Shown piece after piece: positions 6,920 to 15,837 of a stretch of 53,655 nt of DNA. Below the pieces are notes generated by a model. That model was not told the origin of the DNA and searched no databases. It saw only the letters and a list, made by a program, of their open reading frames with translations. Position numbers and translations under genes: made by a program. The DNA comes from Microbacterium sp. (GTDB lineage Bacteria; Actinomycetota; Actinomycetes; Actinomycetales; Microbacteriaceae). Each line of letters begins with the position of its first letter. Within the stretch, counting starts at the first letter, position 1. Location: the NCBI RefSeq assembly GCF_031179285.1, contig NZ_JAPSHY010000020.1:1750-55404 (forward strand). The letters are read 5' to 3'.

Positions 6920-8655
6920 CGCTGCTCGGGCGTGATGGGGGCGGGGGCGGCCGTGAGCGGGTCGAAGCCGTTGCCGGACTTCGGGAACGCGATGACCTCA
7001 CGGATCGACTCCGTCTTGGTGAGGTGCTGCATGACCCGGTCCATGCCGAGCGCGATGCCGCCGTGCGGGGGAGCGCCGAACTTGAACGCGTCGAGCAGGA
7101 ATCCGAACTGCTCGTCCGCCTGCTCGTCGCTGATGCCCATCACCGCGAACACGCGCTTCTGCACGTCCTCACGATGGATGCGGATCGAGCCGCCGCCGAG
7201 CTCCGAGCCGTTGCACACGATGTCATAGGCATAGGCGAGAGCTGAGCCCGGGTCGGTGTCGAACGTGTCCTGGAACTCCGGCTTCGGACCGGTGAACGCG
7301 TGGTGCACCGCCGTCCAGGCTCCGGCGCCGACGGCGACGTCGCCCGAGGCGACCGCGTCTGCGGCCGGTTCGAACATCGGCGCGTCGACGACCCAGGTGA
7401 ACGCGAACTCGTCCGGGTTCAGGTAGCCGAGGCGGCGACCGATCTCGACGCGAGCTGCACCGAGGAGGGCCCGGCTCTCCTTCGTCGAACCGGCGGCGAA
7501 GAACACGCAGTCGCCGGGCTCGGCGCCCACGAAGTGCGCAAGGCCGGCCTGTTCGGCCTCCGTCAGGTTCTTCGCGACGGGACCGCCGAGCGAGCCGTCC
7601 TCGTTGAACAGGACATAGGCGAGGCCGCGGGCACCGCGCTGCTTGGCCCAGTCCTGCCAGGCGTCGAGCTGCTTACGGGGCTGGCTCGCACCGCCCGGCA
7701 TCCGCACCGCGCCGACGTACTCGGCCTGGAACACCCGGAACGGCGTCTCCGAGAAGTAGTCGGTCGCCTCGACCAGCTCGAGTCCGAATCGCAGGTCGGG
7801 CTTGTCGGAGCCGTACTTCGCCATCGCGTCGGCGTAGCTGATCCGGGGGAGCGGCGTCGCGACCTCGACGCCGATCGTGGCCCACATCGCGACGACCAGG
7901 CGCTCCATCAGCGTGATGACGTCTTCCTGGTCGACGAAGCTCATCTCGATGTCGAGCTGCGTGAACTCCGGCTGCCGGTCGGCGCGGAAATCCTCGTCGC
8001 GGTAGCAGCGCGCGATCTGGAAGTACTTCTCCACACCTCCCACCATCAGCAGCTGCTTGAACAGCTGCGGCGACTGGGGGAGCGCGTACCAGCTGCCCGG
8101 GTGAAGGCGGGCCGGAACGACGAAGTCGCGCGCGCCCTCCGGCGTCGATCGGGTCAGCGTCGGCGTCTCGACCTCGGTGAAGTCCTCGGCGTGCAGAACA
8201 TCGCGCACCGCCTTGTACACGTCGGAGCGCAGGCGCAGAGCGGATGCCGCCACGGGACGGCGGAGGTCGAGGTAGCGGTACTTGAGGCGCGCCTCCTCAC
8301 CGATCGTCTCGGTCTCGGCCAGCGCCGTCGAGACCTGGAACGGGAGAGGCGCGGACTCGTTGAGCACCTCGACGGTCGCGGCGATGAGCTCGACGGCGCC
8401 GGTGGGCAGGTTGGGGTTCTCGTTGCCGTCGGGTCGGCGGGCGACCTCTCCGGTCACTTTCAGCACGAACTCGTTGCGCAGCGGATGCGCGACCTCCTCG
8501 TCGCGGATCACGACCTGGGCGATGCCCGAGGCATCCCGCAGGTCGATGAACGCGACTCCGCCATGGTCACGACGGCGATCGACCCACCCGGTGAGGGTGA
8601 CGGTCTGACCGATGTGCGAGGCATCGAGAGAGCCTGCCGGGTGAGTGCGGAGCAC
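6874..8655 (-). CDS. aspS: Aspartyl-tRNA synthetase
   Basis: 593 aa, the usual size for bacterial AspRS. It charges tRNA-Asp (and in genomes lacking AsnRS also tRNA-Asn) in the cytosol. The N-terminal OB-fold has [21 protein letters not shown]; the class II core follows with [25 protein letters not shown] (motif 2 area) and a bacterial GAD insertion domain; motif 3 is [10 protein letters not shown]. The start is GTG 8655, with AAGGAA upstream and a first residue run matching family N-termini; longer extensions in this frame are unlikely. A TAGAAT -10-like box is on the minus strand at 8694-8699. The acidic C-terminal tail is duplicated in the VOC gene. Confidence 0.97.
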   Translation of the reverse strand: MLRTHPAGSLDASHIGQTVTLTGWVDRRRDHGGVAFIDLRDASGIAQVVIRDEEVAHPLRNEFVLKVTGEVARRPDGNENPNLPTGAVELIAATVEVLNESAPLPFQVSTALAETETIGEEARLKYRYLDLRRPVAASALRLRSDVYKAVRDVLHAEDFTEVETPTLTRSTPEGARDFVVPARLHPGSWYALPQSPQLFKQLLMVGGVEKYFQIARCYRDEDFRADRQPEFTQLDIEMSFVDQEDVITLMERLVVAMWATIGVEVATPLPRISYADAMAKYGSDKPDLRFGLELVEATDYFSETPFRVFQAEYVGAVRMPGGASQPRKQLDAWQDWAKQRGARGLAYVLFNEDGSLGGPVAKNLTEAEQAGLAHFVGAEPGDCVFFAAGSTKESRALLGAARVEIGRRLGYLNPDEFAFTWVVDAPMFEPAADAVASGDVAVGAGAWTAVHHAFTGPKPEFQDTFDTDPGSALAYAYDIVCNGSELGGGSIRIHREDVQKRVFAVMGISDEQADEQFGFLLDAFKFGAPPHGGIALGMDRVMQHLTKTESIREVIAFPKSGNGFDPLTAAPAPITPEQRAEAGVDVEPEDGEA

Positions 8656-8693
8656 GGAGGATTCCTTCTGATCTGGAAAGGGGGAACCCGCCC

Positions 8694-8699
8694 ATTCTA
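8694..8699 (-). promoter_or_regulatory. Probable -10 box of aspS
   Basis: TAGAAT on the minus strand would give a leader of about 30 nt before GTG 8655, leaving room for the AAGGAA ribosome-binding site. No good -35 hexamer is seen. Confidence 0.4.
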
Positions 8700-8770
8700 C
8701 GTGCGGTGGCACCGCGTCCCCGGCGCCGGCCGATCCCTCAGTATGATCGCCGGGAACGGAAGGCGCACCC

Positions 8771-8869
8771 ATGAATCTCGCTCTCGTCCCCGCGGAGGCG
8801 GGCGGCATCCTCCCCGGCTTCGAAACCGGCCACCCCGTCATCGGGGATGCGCTGCATCGCAGGGCCTGA
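8771..8869 (+). CDS. Possible 32-aa leader ORF before the histidine phosphatase
   Basis: An ATG with GGAAGG about 8 nt upstream opens a 32-codon frame ([20 protein letters not shown] at its start). It ends 7 nt before the phosphatase ATG at 8877. A TATGAT box at 8742-8747 could be its -10. I recognise no family. It might be a leader peptide coupling translation to the phosphatase, a gene remnant, or chance. Confidence 0.25.
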   Translation: MNLALVPAEAGGILPGFETGHPVIGDALHRRA

Positions 8870-8876
8870 GCGAAGG

Positions 8877-9506
8877 ATGCCGGCGCAGAGACTTCACCTC
8901 GTCCGTCACGGAGAGGTGCACAATCCCCATCGCGTGCTCTACGGCCGCCTTCCGGGCTATCACCTGAGCAAGGCCGGTCGGCGGATGGCGCAGGCGGCGG
9001 CGGATCACGTCGCATCGCTGGGCCGTCCGTTGTCGGCCCTGTACTGCTCTCCGTTGGAGCGTGCCCAGGAGTCGGCGGAGCCGTTCGCCGCGACGTTCGA
9101 TCTGGTTCCCGAGATCGACATCAGAGTGATAGAGCCGACGAACGTCTTCGAGGGCACGCGGATGCGTCGATCGCTGCTGAACCCCCTGAAGTGGTGGCAC
9201 CTGCGACAGCCCTCGCTGCCGAGCTGGGGCGAGCCGTACACATCGGTCGCGCAGCGGATGCTCGGCATCATGGATGAGGCATGGGATGCCGCAGGCGACG
9301 GTGATGTCGTCATGGTCTCGCACCAGGCGCCGATCTGGATCAGCCATCTTCGCGTTGCCGGTCTGCCGCTGCAGCACGACCCGCGCACGCGCCGGTGCGC
9401 GCTGTCGAGCGTGACATCGTTCGAGCGCAGCGGCGACGTGTGGCGCGAGGTCGCCTATGCGGAGCCTGCCGCGACAGAGGGCGCCGTCGACGTCGGGGCC
9501 GTCTGA
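8877..9506 (+). CDS. Histidine phosphatase (phosphoglycerate mutase-like)
   Basis: 209 aa. [12 protein letters not shown] near the start holds the catalytic RHG motif; the second conserved parts are [16 protein letters not shown] and, near the end, VMVSHQAPI with the second catalytic His. The family removes phosphate from sugar phosphates, nucleotides or proteins; the substrate is not predictable. ATG 8877 opens directly into the fold; an in-frame ATG at 8847 is possible. It precedes the cytochrome c maturation genes, the same neighbour relation seen in other actinobacteria, but that alone gives no function. Confidence 0.88.
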   Translation: MPAQRLHLVRHGEVHNPHRVLYGRLPGYHLSKAGRRMAQAAADHVASLGRPLSALYCSPLERAQESAEPFAATFDLVPEIDIRVIEPTNVFEGTRMRRSLLNPLKWWHLRQPSLPSWGEPYTSVAQRMLGIMDEAWDAAGDGDVVMVSHQAPIWISHLRVAGLPLQHDPRTRRCALSSVTSFERSGDVWREVAYAEPAATEGAVDVGAV

Positions 9507-9555
9507 CGTCGACTGTCCGGCTGGCCCATAGGATCCCGCGCGTAAACTGGGAATC

Positions 9556-10206
9556 GTGCCACTCGCCTCGACGGTTCATCCGATCCGCAGCGGCCGCCGC
9601 TCCCGTAATCGCCGTTCCGGTGGTGCGGTCGGAGCCGCGCTCGCCGCGGTGCTCGCCGTCGGCCTGAGCGCGTGTGCGCCGGATCCGGTGAGCGAATCGT
9701 TCCTGAACGGAGAGAACACCGGCTACGTCGCCGCCGACGGCGCCATCGTCGAGATCCCCGAGGCTGATCGTGGCGAGCCCGTCGACTTCGGCGGCGTCAC
9801 CGAGACGGGCGAGCCGTTCGACAGTGCTGAGCTTGCAGATCAGGTCACGGTGGTGAACTTCTGGTACGCCGGATGCGCACCATGCCGGGTCGAAGCGAAA
9901 GACCTCGAGTCGGTCTGGCAGGAGTACCAGAGCGAGGGAGTCTCCTTCGTCGGCATCAACACCCGCGACCAGGCCGACACGGCCAAGGCGTTCTCCGACG
10001 AGTACGGCATCACCTATCCGAGCCTCATCGATGTCGACACGGCCGAAGCCAAGTTCGCGTTCGCCCAGGCCGTCCCGATCCAGGCCACCCCGACCACGCT
10101 CGTGCTGGACAAGCAGGGCCGCGTCGCCGCCCGGATCATCGGTCCGATCGATGGGACCTCGATCCTCTCCACGCTGGTGGGGGACGCCCTCGCGGAGTCG
10201 TCGTGA
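9556..10206 (+). CDS. TlpA/ResA-like thiol-disulfide reductase lipoprotein
   Basis: 216 aa with a basic N-terminus and lipobox GLSAC (Cys40), so it is anchored on the outer membrane face. A thioredoxin fold follows, with active site WYAGCAPCR (Cys107 and Cys110) and the cis-Pro region QATPTTLVLD. In System II it keeps apocytochrome c cysteines reduced for haem attachment, receiving electrons from CcdA, encoded next. The start is GTG 9556; TAAACT ends 7 nt before it, consistent with a leaderless transcript beginning the tlpA-ccdA-resB-ccsB operon. Confidence 0.92.
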   Translation: MPLASTVHPIRSGRRSRNRRSGGAVGAALAAVLAVGLSACAPDPVSESFLNGENTGYVAADGAIVEIPEADRGEPVDFGGVTETGEPFDSAELADQVTVVNFWYAGCAPCRVEAKDLESVWQEYQSEGVSFVGINTRDQADTAKAFSDEYGITYPSLIDVDTAEAKFAFAQAVPIQATPTTLVLDKQGRVAARIIGPIDGTSILSTLVGDALAESS

Positions 10207-10222
10207 CCTGCCGGACATCGCT

Positions 10223-11026
10223 GTGAACCCCGAAGCGATCATCGGATCCGGCGCCCTCTGGCTCGCGATTCCCGTCGCCATGCTGGCGGGTCTGGTCTCG
10301 TTCCTCTCGCCGTGCGTGCTGCCGCTCGTCCCGGGCTACCTCGGCTTCCTCGGCGGTGCGGTCGCTCCCAAGGCGCCGGCGCTGGCCGGTTCTGCGGCCG
10401 TGCAGGGCGAGCGAGGCCACGTGGCGACCGTGGAAGCCGCCCACACGACGCGCGGCCGACTGGTGCTGGGCGTGCTGCTGTTCATCCTCGGCTTCAGCCT
10501 CGTCTTCGTCGCCATCACGGCGCTCAGCGGCACCGTGGGCGTGTTCCTGCTGCAGTGGGGCGATCTGATCACCCGGGTCCTGGGTGTGGTCATCATCCTG
10601 ATGGGGCTCGTGTTCCTCGGACTCTTCGGCTTCGCGCAGCGAGAGCTCCGCTTCCACGTGGATTCGAAGTACGGCGTGGTCGGCGCACCGCTCCTCGGCA
10701 TCGCCCTCGGCATCGGGTGGGCGCCGTGCATGGGCCCGACTCTCTCGGCCATCATCGCGCTCTCGTTCAACGCCGGCGACCCGGTGCGTGCGAGCTTCCT
10801 CGGTCTCGCATACTCACTGGGTCTCGGGATCCCCTTCCTGCTCGTCGCCCTCGGTTTCGGCTGGGCGACGAGGACGATCGGGTTCCTCCGTCGCCACATC
10901 CGGGTCGTGAACATCATCGGCGGCGTGCTGCTGATCGTCCTCGGCATCCTGATGGTGTCGGGCCTGTGGACCGACATCATGTCTCGGCTGACGGCGGTGA
11001 TGGGCAGTGTCCTCCTCCCGCTCTGA
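10223..11026 (+). CDS. ccdA: CcdA, thiol-electron transporter for cytochrome c maturation
   Basis: 267 aa from GTG 10223. About six membrane helices of the DsbD/CcdA family, with the redox-active cysteines in SFLSPCVLPLVPGYLGF (Cys31) and GWAPCMGPT (Cys169). It passes electrons from cytosolic thioredoxin to the extracellular TlpA-like protein encoded just upstream. The gap to the previous stop is 16 nt, so the genes are co-transcribed. A soluble loop (about residues 46-78) between helices 1 and 2 is longer than in minimal CcdA proteins. Confidence 0.93.
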   Translation: MNPEAIIGSGALWLAIPVAMLAGLVSFLSPCVLPLVPGYLGFLGGAVAPKAPALAGSAAVQGERGHVATVEAAHTTRGRLVLGVLLFILGFSLVFVAITALSGTVGVFLLQWGDLITRVLGVVIILMGLVFLGLFGFAQRELRFHVDSKYGVVGAPLLGIALGIGWAPCMGPTLSAIIALSFNAGDPVRASFLGLAYSLGLGIPFLLVALGFGWATRTIGFLRRHIRVVNIIGGVLLIVLGILMVSGLWTDIMSRLTAVMGSVLLPL

Positions 11027-11054
11027 GACCGAGATCACGACGAGCAAGGATGCC

Positions 11055-12800
11055 GTGAACAGCGACGTGAGCGACCCCCTCCGCCCGTCCGACCACATCG
11101 ACGGCGACGGGTCGATCGCGCAGCCGAAGCTGGGGCTCGTCGGATGGCTGCGCTGGGGCTGGCGTCAGCTCACCTCGATGCGCACGGCCCTGGTCCTCCT
11201 GCTCGTGCTGGCGATCGCGGCGATCCCCGGCTCGATCTTCCCGCAGCGCATGGCCGACCCGAACGGGGTCACCGAGTGGGAGCGGAACAACCCCGACCTC
11301 TTCCCGGTGCTCGACGCGCTGAAGCTGTTCGACGTGTACCTGTCGCCGTGGTTCTCGGCGATCTACCTGCTGCTGTTCACCTCGCTCGTCGGCTGCGTGA
11401 TCCCGCGCATCCGCCACCACGCCAAGGCCCTGCGCGCCCGGCCGCCGCGCACCCCCGCCCGCCTGCAGCGTCTCGAGGACTTCCGCTCGGCGCAGCGCGA
11501 TCTGCCGGCGAGCGCCGGTTCGTCAGCGGATGCCGAGGCGTCGGCCTCGATCGACATCGCGACGAAGCAGCTCAAGTCTCTCGGCTACCGGGTCGAGCGC
11601 TACGACAAGGGGCGCACCTTCTCGGTGTCGGCGGAGCGCGGATATTGGCGCGAGACCGGCAATCTGCTCTTTCACATCGCCCTCGTCGGCGTGCTCATCA
11701 CCGTCGGCGTGGGCGGAGGCTTCGCCTACACCGGCCAGCGCGTGCTCGTCGAGGGAGAGACCTTCGCCAACACCCTCGTCGACTACGACTCGATGAACCG
11801 CGGCCGCTTCGTCGCCGACGATGCGCTCACCCCCTACGCGATGCGGCTGGACTCGTTCGACGTCACCTACCAGCCGTTCGGAGAGCCGGGCTCAGGGCAG
11901 GCCGGCGACTTCTCAGCGAACGTTGCGGTGACCGACCGCGAGGGTGACACGTCTGAGGGATCGGTCAGGGTGAACCATCCGCTCGACATCGCCGGCGACA
12001 AGATCTACCTGCTCGGAAACGGGTACGCGCCGACGATCACCGTGCGAAACGCCGACGGCGACGTCGTCTACCACAACAGCGTGCCGTTCCTGCCGCAGGA
12101 CAACAACATGACATCGCTCGGGGTCATCAAGGTCACCGACGGCATGCCGGAGCAGCTGGGGCTGATCGGCTTCTTCTATCCGACGGCGGCATCGGGCAAG
12201 GACGGTGCGATCGCCTCCGGCTTCGGCGATCTCGTCAACCCCCTGCTCACGCTCGACGTGTACGCGGGCGACCTCGGCATCAACGACGGAGCGCCGAAGT
12301 CGGTCTACGTGCTCGACACGACGGGCATGACCAAGCTCGCCGGCCGCACGACTGACGTCGAGTCGATCGAACTCAGCCCGGGCGAGACCGGTGATCTGCC
12401 GAATGGCCTCGGCACCGTGACCTTCGAGGATGAGTCGCCGGAGGGCGCGACGGATGCGACGCAGTCCGTGAAGCGATTCGCATCGCTGCAGATCCATCAC
12501 GATGCGTCCGCGGTGTGGGTGCTGGTCTTCGCGCTGCTCGCGCTCGGAGGCCTCATGCTCGCGCTCTTCGTGCCGAGGCGCCGCGTATGGGTCAAGGCCA
12601 CCGGCGCGAATGACAGCGTCTTCCTCGAGTACGCCGGGCTCGCCCGCGGAGAGGACCCGACCCTCGCCGCCGCGGTCGACGCCCTCGTCGCAGGCCATGC
12701 GCGACTGATGGACGCGGCCGGCGGCTCCGTCGCTCGCGAGGAACAGACGTCGTCCGGCGAGCAGGCCCCGCCGGCATCCGAACACGCGAAAGTAGACTGA
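11055..12800 (+). CDS. resB: ResB, System II cytochrome c haem-attachment protein
   Basis: 581 aa from GTG 11055, which has CAAGGA at good spacing; a GTG at 11007 overlapping ccdA would add 16 residues. ResB features: early membrane helices (SMRTALVLLLVLAIAAIPGS and a second at AIYLLLFTSLVGCVIP), a third near GNLLFHIALVGVLITVG, a large extracytoplasmic domain, and a last helix before a cytoplasmic tail (SAVWVLVFALLALGGLMLAL). With CcsB it forms the haem channel and synthase that attaches haem to CXXCH motifs outside the cell. Confidence 0.93.
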   Translation: MNSDVSDPLRPSDHIDGDGSIAQPKLGLVGWLRWGWRQLTSMRTALVLLLVLAIAAIPGSIFPQRMADPNGVTEWERNNPDLFPVLDALKLFDVYLSPWFSAIYLLLFTSLVGCVIPRIRHHAKALRARPPRTPARLQRLEDFRSAQRDLPASAGSSADAEASASIDIATKQLKSLGYRVERYDKGRTFSVSAERGYWRETGNLLFHIALVGVLITVGVGGGFAYTGQRVLVEGETFANTLVDYDSMNRGRFVADDALTPYAMRLDSFDVTYQPFGEPGSGQAGDFSANVAVTDREGDTSEGSVRVNHPLDIAGDKIYLLGNGYAPTITVRNADGDVVYHNSVPFLPQDNNMTSLGVIKVTDGMPEQLGLIGFFYPTAASGKDGAIASGFGDLVNPLLTLDVYAGDLGINDGAPKSVYVLDTTGMTKLAGRTTDVESIELSPGETGDLPNGLGTVTFEDESPEGATDATQSVKRFASLQIHHDASAVWVLVFALLALGGLMLALFVPRRRVWVKATGANDSVFLEYAGLARGEDPTLAAAVDALVAGHARLMDAAGGSVAREEQTSSGEQAPPASEHAKVD

Positions 12801-12804
12801 CACC

Positions 12805-13785
12805 ATGCCCGACCTCGATGTGCTCTCGCCGATCCTGCTGTGGACGGCGATCGCGATCTATGCTGCCGCCTTCGTGGCCTACGCGTTCGATCTCGCCCGG
12901 CGCTCCCAGGTCACCGCCGACGCGAAGAGCGTGCGTGAGGCCGAACTCGTCGTCGCCGCCGGTGGTGCGACGCCCGCTCGCCGCGCGGCATCCGGCGTTC
13001 CGGCATCCGGTGCACCGCAACGGTTCGTGATGGCGCGGATCGGCACCTCGCTCACCGTCCTCGGCTTCCTCTTCCATCTGGCCGCGACCGTCACCCGCGG
13101 TATCGCAGCCGGGCGCGTTCCCTGGGCGAACCTCTATGAGTTCGCGATGATCGGCACACTCCTCATCGTGGCGGTCTTCCTCGCCGTGCTGTCGCGCATC
13201 GATCTGCGCTTCCTCGGGACGTTCATCACCGGTCTCGTCGTCGTGCTGATGGGTGCGTCCGCCACCAACTTCTTCGTCGCCGTCGTGCCGCTGATGGACC
13301 CGCTGAAGAGCGTGTGGCTGATCATCCACGTGTTCGTGGCCTCGCTCGCCACGGCCTTCTTCGCTCTGGCGTTCGCGTTGTCGGTGCTGCAGCTGATGCA
13401 GTCACGGCGCGAGCGGCTCGTCGTCGAGGCCGCGGAGCGGACCGGTGCCGGCTTCCTGCGCACCCTTCCGCAGTCCGACCGCCTCGAGAGCCTCGCGTAC
13501 CGGTTCACGATCATCGGCTTCATCCTCTGGACGTTCACCCTCATCGCGGGCGCCATCTGGGCGCAGGACGCCTGGGGGCGCTACTGGGGCTTCGACGTCA
13601 AGGAGACCTGGACCTTCGTGATCTGGGTGATCTACGCCGGGTACATCCACGCGCGGGCCACCCGCGGCTGGCGGGGCAACCCCTCCGCGTGGCTCGCGAT
13701 CGTCGGGTTCTCCGCGGTGATCTTCAACTTCACCATCGTGAACGTCTTCTTCAAGGGTCTGCACGCGTACTCCGGCCTGAGCTGA
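12805..13785 (+). CDS. ccsB: CcsB/ResC, System II haem channel subunit
   Basis: 326 aa with about eight helices. The CcsA/CcmF family WWD-like signature is WGRYWGFDVKETW (about residues 258-270), and conserved histidines that can ligate haem are present around it (for example His175 and His320). It starts 5 nt after resB ends. TAGACT sits 6 nt before ATG 12805, so a second, leaderless transcript is possible besides read-through from resB. The operon ends at the large hairpin at 13823-13876. Confidence 0.94.
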   Translation: MPDLDVLSPILLWTAIAIYAAAFVAYAFDLARRSQVTADAKSVREAELVVAAGGATPARRAASGVPASGAPQRFVMARIGTSLTVLGFLFHLAATVTRGIAAGRVPWANLYEFAMIGTLLIVAVFLAVLSRIDLRFLGTFITGLVVVLMGASATNFFVAVVPLMDPLKSVWLIIHVFVASLATAFFALAFALSVLQLMQSRRERLVVEAAERTGAGFLRTLPQSDRLESLAYRFTIIGFILWTFTLIAGAIWAQDAWGRYWGFDVKETWTFVIWVIYAGYIHARATRGWRGNPSAWLAIVGFSAVIFNFTIVNVFFKGLHAYSGLS

Positions 13786-13822
13786 GCCGCGCTCCCGTCC
13801 GCGCCCTGAGGGTGCCCGCGTT

Positions 13823-13876
13823 GATAGATGGAAAACGCGCCTCCCCGGCAGTCGAGAGGCGCGTTTTCCATCTATC
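13823..13876. terminator. Bidirectional 21-bp hairpin terminator
   Basis: A perfect 21-bp stem (13823-13843 with 13856-13876) and 12-nt loop lies between the convergent ccsB and yhgE/pip-like genes. The stem includes an A4/T4 run that gives a T-rich part on both strands, so it can work in both directions. Confidence 0.85.
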
Positions 13877-13884
13877 GAAACCGG

Positions 13885-15837
13885 TCAGGCCCCGGCGAGC
13901 ACCGCCTTCGCCGACGTCGTGCGTCGGAGGGCGACGGCGACGGTCGTCGCCGCGATCGACAGCACACCCCAGACGACGAGTCCGGCGATCGCCGCACCGT
14001 TGGCCGCGATCAGTCCGTCGAAGGCCGGAGCGGTCGGCAGCGCCGCACCGATCCCCGCGAGCCAGTCGGGCACCGTCGAGATGAGGCCGGTGGAGACGGC
14101 CACCACGCCGATGAGCGCGCTCACCCAGCGGCCGATCCCGCCGAACAGAGCGACGAGGGCCTGGTTCACGGCGGCGAACACGACACCGATGACGACCGCC
14201 GTGCCGGCGAACGCCCACCACGCGGCGGCGTCGTACTGCGCCACGATCTGCACGATGAGGGCGAGGAGAAGCCCCTGAGCGGCTCCGATCAGGGCCGCCG
14301 GCGTGAAGGCGCGGAGGGTCAGCGCGGCCGACGAACGCCGCGACGTGAGAGTCCTGCCGGTGTGGGCGCGCATCACGAGGAACGACGCGAGACCACCGAA
14401 CCACAACACGACCGCAGCGAGCAGCGGGATGGCGGTCGGGCCGAAGATCGTGCTCATCGACGAGTCCGTCGTGACGGGATCGGCGACGACCGACGCCAGC
14501 GACGTCGATTCCTCGTCATTGAACGACGGCAGCGAGTCGGATGCCGTCCGCAGGCCGCCTGCGAGATCGCCGGTGCCGGTCGCGAGAGCATCGAGGCCGG
14601 TCACGAGCTCGGCAGCACCGGTCGCGAGCTGCGTCGCGCCGCCGGACAGCTCTCCCGCTCCGCTCGACAACGCCCGGGCGCCGGCCGCGGACTGGTCGAC
14701 GCCGGCGGCGAGCTGGTTCAGGCCACCCCCGAGTGCGGTCGCACCGGCACCGGCCTCGCGGAACTGACCCGCGAGTGTCGACGGCAGTGCCTGAACCCCG
14801 GCGGCGACGGGGGCGAGATAGGCCTCGGCTGCGCCTGCGGCCTCGGCCGCGTCCGCGGCCTGGCTTGCTGCGGCGTTCACCTGCGCGCAGAACTCCTCGG
14901 AGGCGCCCGACTCGGTGCATGTCGCAGCCAGCGCGCCGAAAGATCCGGCCACCGTCTTCGTCTGCGCCCCCGCCGCGGTGAGATAGGGAGCCCCGCCCTT
15001 GGCTGCAGCCGCAAGCTGGCCGAACGACCCGTTCGGATCCTCGAGCGCTGCCGCACCCGCAGTGAGTCCCGCACCGAGCTGCGCCGCCCCGCCGGCGGCC
15101 TCCTGCGTCTTGTCGGCGATGGTCCCGAGCCCGTTCGCGAGGTCGTTCGCGCCCGAGCCGAGCTGCGAGGCGCCGGACGCGAGCTGCGTCGCGCCGTCGG
15201 GGATCGCGGCGGCTCCGGTGGCGGCATCCCGCGCGCCCGTCGCGAGTTCGAGCGCACCCGAGGCGGCGTCGCCGATCTGATCGCCGATCGTGGTGAATCC
15301 GACGAGCACGTTCTCGAGCGTCGCTTCGCTGAGCATCGTTCCCATGGTCGAGGTGGCGACCGACGCGATCTGTCCCGTGATGAGGTCGTCGGCGACGAGG
15401 CCGTCCTCGGGCGTGGTCACGCTGATGGTGGCCTTCTCCGCCTCACCGCCGCCGTCGGCGATCGCCTGGCCGGCCGAGGTGGCTGCCGCCGAGAACTTCT
15501 CCGGAATCGTGATCACGGCCTGGTACGAGCCGTCGGCGAGCCCGGTGGCGGCGTCATCCTCGTTCGAGATCACCCAGGTGAGGTTGGAGTCGAGTTCCTC
15601 AGACCCTTCGACCAGGCCCGATGCGAGCTGGCGACCGAGAGGCGTGACCTGTCCGTCGATCTCGACCGGTTCGTCCAGGTTGACGATCGCTGCGGTCATG
15701 GAGTCCAGGCGCTCGGTGGGGTTGTGAAGCGCCGCCACGAGGATGCCTCCGACGGCGGCGGGCAGCAGCAGGATCCCCAGGATCGTCAGCCATGTGATGG
15801 GCTTCTGGGAGCGTGCGCGCTCGATGGACAGAGTCAT
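13885..15837 (-). CDS. YhgE/Pip-family membrane protein
   Basis: 650 aa. One N-terminal helix (about 15-37) is followed by a long outside region (about 40-470) rich in ASGA/QLASGA/LGSGAND-type heptad-like repeats, then about five C-terminal helices (475-640). This is the YhgE/Pip layout (named after Lactococcus phage infection protein), related to ABC-2 permeases. Its ATG overlaps the MMPL stop by 4 nt (15834-15837), so the two are translationally coupled and probably form one export machine. The transported substrate is unknown; envelope lipid or drug efflux is usual for such pairs. Confidence 0.9.
   Translation of the reverse strand: MTLSIERARSQKPITWLTILGILLLPAAVGGILVAALHNPTERLDSMTAAIVNLDEPVEIDGQVTPLGRQLASGLVEGSEELDSNLTWVISNEDDAATGLADGSYQAVITIPEKFSAAATSAGQAIADGGGEAEKATISVTTPEDGLVADDLITGQIASVATSTMGTMLSEATLENVLVGFTTIGDQIGDAASGALELATGARDAATGAAAIPDGATQLASGASQLGSGANDLANGLGTIADKTQEAAGGAAQLGAGLTAGAAALEDPNGSFGQLAAAAKGGAPYLTAAGAQTKTVAGSFGALAATCTESGASEEFCAQVNAAASQAADAAEAAGAAEAYLAPVAAGVQALPSTLAGQFREAGAGATALGGGLNQLAAGVDQSAAGARALSSGAGELSGGATQLATGAAELVTGLDALATGTGDLAGGLRTASDSLPSFNDEESTSLASVVADPVTTDSSMSTIFGPTAIPLLAAVVLWFGGLASFLVMRAHTGRTLTSRRSSAALTLRAFTPAALIGAAQGLLLALIVQIVAQYDAAAWWAFAGTAVVIGVVFAAVNQALVALFGGIGRWVSALIGVVAVSTGLISTVPDWLAGIGAALPTAPAFDGLIAANGAAIAGLVVWGVLSIAATTVAVALRRTTSAKAVLAGA

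Noticed and set aside
13885..15837. Prophage link through the phage-infection-protein family name
   Set aside because: YhgE/Pip proteins are host membrane proteins; no phage genes are nearby.
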